Shown here piece after piece: positions 18,036-23,786 of a stretch of 23,786 bases of DNA; positions within the stretch are counted from its first letter, which is position 1; the number at the start of each line of letters is the position of its first letter. The position numbers and the translations under genes are program-made. Source of the stretch: Phallusia fumigata. Lineage: Eukaryota; Chordata; Ascidiacea; Phlebobranchia; Ascidiidae. Below the pieces are notes generated by a model, which had not been told where the DNA came from, ran no database searches, and saw only the letters and a program-made list of their open reading frames with translations. The stretch covers positions 1 through 23,786 of the forward strand of contig QXVZ01009879.1 of NCBI GenBank assembly GCA_008931825.1, in the 5' to 3' direction.

Positions 18036-21000
18036 GTAATGCATTTTTTATCATGTTTTGAATCACAAGCCAAGATTTGGGCCAAAAGCAGGCAAAAAGA
18101 TTTAAGTCTAAAATCGTGAATTTTATTGGACAATTGATTTCCAAAATACTATTTTTTTGCTGCTTATCGGAGAATAGCACCAAAAAGTAGACTCGCACGG
18201 TTTCCCATTGTTTACAGTAGACAACAAGTTTTGATTATTTTTAGTTTTAATATTTTAAACAGTTACGAAACACGTAATAAGTGTAAAAATTTCAAGTATG
18301 GATCAGCAAAATGCATTTCTAATTTGCAATTACATTTCTTCAAATATTGCAAAAATATGAAAAAGGAATTGTATTAGAAATTCTGGAATCCCAAACAGGT
18401 TCTGTGATATTCTAAAAGTCGGTTTAACGCTCAAGCTCTGCCCGTCGCGTAACTCGTCGTGTATGCGGTGAACTAACTAGATTTATTTACAATTCTTTGG
18501 TGCAAATTGTCTTCTTTTACTCGCTTTTATACACACAGAATGTGACCGAATATTTTATACAGTCACTGAAATACGTTAGTTTCTAAATGACGCTGATTTG
18601 TACGCATTACCCAACGGGTGTAAAGATCTATTCTTACATATCCTTCTTATAGCTGCTGACATTTCTGGAAGAGCTCAAAGGTTTCTCGATGTTATAGAAA
18701 TGGTAATTAAAAACAATTGGCAAGGCATCCAAGACTTACCAAACGAGATTGCGGGAACCGACAACGTGCCAACTAAGTACAAGGAGTTTATGACAGAAAA
18801 GTTGCTTAAATTTCTACCAATCCACGATGGACAAGCTAGCGAAATTAAAGTAAATACAAAGTATTCATAAAATATTGTCTGGTTTGTGTTGGGCATATAT
18901 TTTATACCTTAACAAATTTTTTAGTCTGTAGACAAGCCCTTGCGTCATGCGATCCAACGAAAGTTTCAAACCATCTTTGACGCCCCAAAATCCGAGTTTA
19001 ATTCGACTCTTGGTTTCGCAGCAATAAGTCTTGCATCGCATTACGACAATTACAAAATTTTGACTTCGTTGATGAAAAAAGATTATACCATTAACATTAA
19101 GGTATTTAGTACGTTTGCAACGAATTTTTTAAACATAAATTCTGTTTGCACTATTTGCAGCAAGGCTAATTATGTTCTTTGACTTAAGGAATCAAAAGAT
19201 AATCCGTGGGAGCTAGCTAACCAACGCAGGGTGTATTGCACAGCTATTTCTACTCCAGCGTACATAACTGCTTATACGAAATACAAGGTATTGCATTTAG
19301 CAAGAACTAAGTACAATGTTTACATTGCGGTAAAAATAAAATCGAAGTCGCGGCATTTGCTTATACCACCTTAAACTTTGTAAACTGTTAGCCAACTATG
19401 GCACTCGAAAACATTCCAGCAAATCCGGTTGTGCAAACTTTTTAACGTACTGTAGAGCATTTTACCTTAGATCGTGTGGACATGATTGCAAATTAAAAAT
19501 TTGTATTTAATAAATATGCAGAAAAACGAGGAAGATGAGGATAGCAAAGGATGCTTTAAAAAAAGTCAACAACGAAATAAGAACGCGATTACAACTTGCA
19601 TGGAATTGATAGAAAACGTCAGAGAAGTTATGGAAAAAGAAACTGACGACATGAAGTATTACAAGGAGGTTAAAGAAAACATTCAAAAGTATATGTGCGA
19701 CATACTTTCCGAGGTTGGTACAAAACACGCCTAAATCTGTTGTCGTGAAAACGCAGGCAGCATGTTTGGTAAACAAACTGGTATAATAAAGACCTCAATA
19801 ATATTCATACACTTACCGAAGGATCGACATACTTACACTTATGTACACAGAAAACACAAAGCACATGTTGAAACTTACTGTATCTGTTCAACCCCCCCAC
19901 TAATTCAATGTTTTCTTCAACAAAGATTAGTTCCTCCGAAGAGCTCTTTAACTTTTTCGGATACGATTTTGGTAAGGAAAGCGCCATACATGAAGATGAA
20001 GAAGGAACAAAACCTGATTGTTGTGACGCAGAAAAAAAGCCCGATCGTGAGGCCCTAAAATTTCTTGATCAGGCTGTGCGACTGCGACTTGTCAGTTTTA
20101 TTACTCAATTTAATTCGCAAGTATGTCTAGTGTTGAATCCCACGGTTATTTTAAATTTGGATCCACACACATAAAGTTTCTGTTTCATAAACTTTTCAGT
20201 ACATCATGCAATTTAATAGCCTACTGTTAAAACATAGTATTTTCAGATTTTGATGTATTTTTATGTGTTAAACCCAAACAAATGTGTCGCTATTATCTTT
20301 TTTATTTTGACCTGTATTTTGTTGTTTTAGCTCAGAAATCAAGCTGTGTCGATCAGAGAATTTGCTGTTCGTAGGTATCAGTAACTTGTTCATTATTTTT
20401 TAGAAATTCATCACTTCCGTTGTGTATAAAGACGTCGAATGGATGCGACAAAAAAACTTTGTGGTTTGGTTTTCGCTGCAGCTGCTAATTGGTCTCCTGT
20501 TTCCTTTGCTCTCATTGGTTTATCTCATCGCCCCGTGTACATGGTTGGGAAGTAAGTAGAACATGGTTTGGGAAGTAAATGTTAACTATGCATCAATTCT
20601 TTGCGATTATACACCACTTTGCGAAACCGACTTTAGTACCATTTGCAAAAAATGTTTCAAAGACATGCATAAACATACAAAAACATTTTTTATTGCAATG
20701 ATGACCTGAATCTACAATAATGACTTTAGTAACCATATTAAAAATGCTGGGTGCAAATTAGTTTGTGATTATGTCATTAGGCTTTAAGTTATGGCTTAAT
20801 TAGGAATACTCAAAGTAGAATATGGAAATTTAACCATTCGAAACCATATTTGCAGTTTGCATCGGTTCATAGAAACTGTTATTCTTTTATCCACAATGGC
20901 GTCCAAGCTAGTGTGGTTTATGATGAAGCGTGGCATTCACAGACTGGGCAGCCGTTTATTTCAGCCAAGCAAAGGCAGAACAGTGTGTCGTGACGTCGCT

Positions 21001-22988
21001 GGATTTTATGCAGCATTAGCAAAAATTTAAATGCTCCGTTGAACTTGCAACTTGTTTTACTTGCACATTTGCGTTAAAGCAATTGCCTCATTGACCAACA
21101 AACGTTTTTTAACAACCTTCGCAGCTTGCAACGGCTGTGTAGATGATAAAGCGGAAATAACTATTAGTTACAACAGAGCTACAGAACACCATTCCAATTT
21201 ATCGGCGCCTGGGTAGCCATCTCAACAAAAAGCAACCATCGCGCCTCTTTTTGTGTCAACTTTGTCAGTGACATAACTTTTCGTGTTTTTAGAACTGATC
21301 GTCAAGCCAGCAATCTGCTTCGCATGTCACATGGTTTCCGATCTTACATTTGTCATCCTGGTTTTTATAAACGTAGCGAGCAGATCTGTTGACAACGATT
21401 ATTTAGGTAATAAATTTTCAGCTGTTTTAAAACAAACTGACATCTTCATTACATTGAACCTGACACAGTGACCCCAGCTAGATTTTTTTAACATTCAAGG
21501 TTTTGTTTGCAGGAGTTGGTGCATCGACTGTGGAAAAATTGATAGTTTTTTGGATTCTTGGGAAATGGGTTCTTGAAATCTACGAATGTCATGCTCGTGG
21601 CGTCAACAAATATCTGTCGGATCCATGGAACATAAACGACGTGGTACAACTGTTCTTTTTGACGTCCAGTGCTATTCTCAGGTAACAATTCAAAATGACA
21701 AGTAATGTTATAAATTTTACCGTCTTTCGCGAGCGTCAAAGAAGTTTAAAGAAAAAAAAACGCGTTTGGCAAACCTTTGGTCAAATAACAAATGCGAAAC
21801 CGAAATATTATCGTCCCCTATAGCATAATTTTGGTGAAAGGTTTTTAATTGAATATTCAAAAGAAAAGTGATTGTATCAATGTTTTGACAAAATTTTCCC
21901 GCGACCAAAAACGCAATCGATATATACTCGCGATCCACCATTTACGAACGCTCTGAGCAACCCCGTTGCGTTTATGATTTGTAACAAACCTTGCAGTTGA
22001 TGGAGTGCCCGAAAGACAATTTCTTCAGGTTTTCAATTGTGTAAATTTGGATTGTGAATTCTCCAAATCACGACCAATTTTAAGTAATAGAAACTCCCCA
22101 CTGTATCCATGAACTTAAACCTAATTTTTGCTGCTTGCTGTATTTGACATTGTTTGGATCAAGGTCATAAATTACCTTTTGTTATACATACATCACAGAA
22201 TAATCGAGTACGTCCAACATTTCCGTGACGAAAGAAGAATACCAAGAAACGAATGGAGTGCAATTGAGTACAGGTTGATCTCCGAAGCTCTTCTTTCATG
22301 GGCCTACGTCTTCGTCTGTCTCCGAGTCATTGGCCTTATTAGAATTCACCGATCTCTAGGTCATCTACAGGTGTCGCTTACTCGCATGACGTACAACATT
22401 CTCGAGTTTCTCTTTATGTTTGCACTTGTGGTTGTTTGCTTTGCTGTAGGCCTTAGCGAGCTATACTGGTACTACGGTACGGCAGACGGGATAGAGATGA
22501 TTTGTGAAATCAATAATGCTACTGCTGGTGATTGCCACAGTGAAGTAGCATTTGCGGGAATATGGAGCTCCTTGATGACTCTCTACTGGGCCATATTTGG
22601 TTACATGGAGTTGTCTCAAGTAGAGCTTCCAGATCGCTATTACGTTACCGAGTTTGCTGCATGGTCGTTGGTTATTTTTTATCACGTTGTGGTTATTTTG
22701 GTAATGATCAACATGCTTATCGCAATGATGTCGAAAAGCTACGACAAAATCAGCAATAATTCGAGATTAGAATGGAAGTTCCAGCGTGCCAGTATTTGGA
22801 TCCGGTTTATTCGGCGGGACACGGTTCTTCCCCCACCAATGAACCTTCTAGCACTTTTCCGCGTCGTTCGGGAAAATATCTGTCCACCTGAAGTCATGAA
22901 AATGAAATCGAAGCAAAATGAATGCATCAACGTTTTGGTAGATAGATGCAAACAAAATTTCCAAACCGCTGAAAACCTAAGAGTTTAA
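17951..22988 (+). CDS. TRPC-type cation channel
   Basis: Transient receptor potential canonical channels are plasma-membrane, calcium-permeable cation channels usually opened downstream of phospholipase C. Proposed exons: 17951-18035, 18539-18849, 18925-19101, 19189-19287, 19522-19713, 19926-20120, 20404-20551, 21293-21406, 21513-21681 and 22199-22988. All are GT-AG, all phases match, and they total 760 codons including the stop. Order in the protein: ankyrin-like N-terminal part (about 40-200), linker helices (about 225-353), pre-S1 elbow (about 370-400), S1 to S6, TRP box, and a short C-tail. Pore motif WAIFG and TRP box EWKFQRASIW are diagnostic. Odd points: codon 42 is TAG (18577-18579) in this model; the usual H-x3-C-x-C-x2-C zinc motif is absent; the C-tail is about 60 residues beyond the TRP box. 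The family call is very firm. The first exon and true start are uncertain. Subtype is not assigned; the elbow YLIAP resembles the TRPC4/5 group. Confidence 0.85.
18539..20120 (+). CDS. TRPC N-terminal cytoplasmic exons (ankyrin and linker helices)
   Basis: Exon 18539-18849 encodes FLNDADLYALPNGCKDLFLH, then ILLIAADISGRAQRFLDVIE. Its first 38 bases are either coding with a TAG at 18577 or lie outside the exon. Exon 18925-19101 gives SVDKPLRHAIQRKF (like the ankyrin DALLxAI of the family) and FAAISLASHYDNYKILTSLM (like its xILAAHxxNYEIL helix pair). Exon 19189-19287 has RRVYCTAISTPAYIT, matching the family's R-x-x-x-Y-x-A-L-A-S-P-A-Y element. Exons 19522-19713 and 19926-20120 are charged and helical. 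They contain YMCDILSE then SSSEELFNFFG, where TRPCs have a D-L-L-D-Q-C-R-x-S-E-E-hydrophobic stretch, and later EALKFLDQAVRLRLVSFITQ, the linker helix before the membrane domain. Confidence 0.75.
20404..21681 (+). CDS. TRPC pre-S1 elbow, S1, S2 and S3 exons
   Basis: Exon 20404-20551 encodes KFITSVVYKDVEWMRQKNF, then the hydrophobic elbow LLIGLLFPLLSLVYLIAPCT. Exon 21293-21406 encodes LIVKPAICFACHMVSDLTFV, then ILVFINVAS; this is S1, and in the family K-P-x-x-x-F-x-C/A-H-x-x-S-x-x-x-F is well conserved. Exon 21513-21681 encodes STVEKLIVFWILGKWVLEIY (S2), a loop with DPWNINDVV, then LFFLTSSAIL (start of S3). Joins are phase 1, phase 1 and phase 2. Introns: 20121-20403 contains a possible alternative exon; 20552-21292 and 21407-21512 show nothing recognisable. 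Confidence 0.85.
20552..21292. other. Long TRPC intron, no recognised content
   Basis: Donor GTAAGT, acceptor TTTTTAG. The flanking exons join to give K-L-I-V-K-P, so no coding segment is missing. Short open stretches here have no TRPC-like sequence. Confidence 0.5.
21682..22198. other. TRPC intron before the last exon
   Basis: Donor GTAACA at 21682, acceptor CATCACAG ending 22198. The exon frame stays open upstream to 22128, but the phase-2 end at 21681 needs the join at 22199, which gives AGA then IIEYVQHF. No repeat family is recognised inside. Confidence 0.5.
22199..22988 (+). CDS. TRPC last exon: S4-S6, pore, TRP box, C-terminus
   Basis: About 263 codons. In order: loop IIEYVQHFRDERRIPRNEW; S4 ISEALLSWAYVFVCLRVIGL; the S4-S5 linker LGHLQVSLTRM, which matches the family's L-G-P-L-Q-I-S-L-G-R-M almost residue for residue; S5 ILEFLFMFALVVVCFAVGL; an outer loop with two cysteines ten positions apart (IC ... 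DC) and a glycosylation sequon NAT; pore helix and filter LMTLYWAIFGYMEL; S6 VILVMINMLIAMMSKSY; TRP box EWKFQRASIW; the proline-rich LPPPMNLLALF; then a single helix with INVLVDRC and a stop at 22986-22988. Compared with TRPC family members the tail lacks the long calmodulin/IP3-receptor binding segment and the coiled coil. Confidence 0.9.
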
Positions 22989-23786
22989 CTTTTTGTATGG
23001 GTTTTCTTTTGGTTTAAATTCGAATTACTGTTGATTTTTCAAAATGAGATAAGTTGTACATACTTGATGTAACGCGACATTTACAACGTGATTGTGTTTT
23101 CGAATGTTTCATGTTTTACGCCCGTCATTGCTAATTACAGATTCGATTGTCAAATCTTGCAAAATTTCATGCCACGAAAGTTGTAGAGATTATGGTTATT
23201 GATTTTTATGGTTGATTTTATTGAAGTGCTAGCGATTTGAATTGTTTTTTATTTACTTTTTATTAAGGCGAGTAAAAATCGGTGTGAGTGGTTGTATTAT
23301 AGTTTGTGGCATTTAATTTGTAATTCAATGAAATTTTTTTGGAACACTTGTGCACTTGTAGCTTTCATATTTTATGATTTCGTTTGCAAATCCTAATGTT
23401 TACTTTCCAATAGCCTTAAATTCGTACAAAAATGCAAACACTGCTAGTCGAAACGGGAACCTGACACGGTTTACTGATTGCCCAATTAACGTGACTCTCA
23501 TTATGATGTTGATTAGTTGATTGTTATGTTATGTATGCTTGATACAACGAGATATTTAGACGTGATTGTGTTTTTAAATGTTTGTAACGATTGCTTCCTT
23601 ATGTTTTCATTGCTAATTGCAGCTTCAATTACCGTAAAATACATACTTTACAAATATCATGCACAAATAACTATGATGCTTTTAAGTGCCAGGACCTGAA
23701 TTCTATCTTGATAATTAAAGCGAGTCAGTGTAAGATGTTTTGTTTTACTTTGTGGTGTACGATTAAAAATTCAATGCAATTGACAA
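22989..23786 (+). repeat. 3' flank of the TRPC gene with a diverged direct duplication
   Basis: CGTGATTGTGTTTTCGAATG at 23087 recurs as CGTGATTGTGTTTTTAAATG at 23561. CATTGCTAATTACAG at 23126 recurs as CATTGCTAATTGCAG at 23608. TTAAGGCGAGTAAA near 23264 recurs as TTAAAGCGAGTCAG near 23716. Offsets of 450-482 bp in constant order indicate an old tandem duplication of about 0.47 kb with small indels; the second copy reaches the window edge. A possible variant polyadenylation signal ATTAAA is at about 23715, but no AATAAA lies close to the stop. Nothing coding is seen. Confidence 0.6.

Noticed and set aside
18322-18394. Stretch reading FLQILQKYEKGIVLEILES as an ankyrin-like TRPC exon
   Set aside because: The frame opens after a TAA, and there is no AG acceptor or ATG between that stop and the segment.
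19102-19182. Read-through of the TRPC exon into intron giving a C-x-x-C motif (VCTICSK)
   Set aside because: A good donor (GTATTT after AAG) ends the exon, the read-through hits a stop at once, and the spacing does not fit the family H-x3-C-x-C-x2-C motif.
20331-20374. Segment encoding LRNQAVSIREFAVR as a constitutive TRPC exon
   Set aside because: It ends in phase 2 whereas the next exon (20404) needs phase 0, and the neighbouring exons align to TRPC linkers without it.
1-23786. tRNA, rRNA or other structured RNA genes
   Set aside because: I saw no tRNA A/B box pair or conserved rRNA/snRNA blocks by eye. A covariance-model scan would be needed to exclude small RNAs.

Overview
This is animal genomic DNA. 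It is AT-rich, its genes are split into short exons by short GT-AG introns, and it carries several families of dispersed and tandem repeats. The gene families (BTB-BACK-Kelch proteins and a TRPC-type cation channel) together with the compact introns suggest an invertebrate chordate. A tunicate such as Ciona is my best guess; this is inference and was not checked by any search. There is no sign of a bacterial or viral replicon.

Layout, all genes on the + strand. (1) 1-3022: the 3' end of a kelch-like gene (gene A), with three exons encoding the last kelch blades; its earlier exons lie left of the window. (2) 3023-4241: spacer with a two-copy 60-bp tandem repeat. (3) 4242-11116: a second, paralogous kelch-like gene (gene B) with BTB, BACK and kelch exons. 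It carries an in-frame stop, a 7-bp frameshifting deletion and at least two missing coding segments, so it is probably a decaying pseudogene, unless the assembly is faulty. The introns of A and B are filled with about seven same-orientation copies of one composite repeat, built from ~128-bp subrepeats plus a conserved tail. (4) About 11130-17870: a ~6.7-kb array of diverged long tandem units (the clearest period is about 1.28 kb), with one unit interrupted by a SINE-like insertion that has an (AACTC)n tail. A second copy of that insert sits in gene B's last intron. (5) 17951-22988: a TRPC channel gene whose exons join with consistent phases into about 759 codons. Codon 42 of the proposed model is TAG. 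The predicted channel lacks the usual TRPC cysteine cluster after the ankyrin region and stops only about 70 residues after the TRP box. (6) 22989-23786: 3' flank with a diverged ~0.47-kb direct duplication.

The kelch-like genes encode the substrate-receptor type of Cullin-3 ubiquitin ligase. The TRPC gene encodes a membrane cation channel. I see no functional link between them; they are simply neighbours. I found no RNA genes, CRISPR arrays or clear promoter elements. The most interesting items are the TRPC stop codon and missing motifs, the lesions in gene B, and the two repeat architectures.
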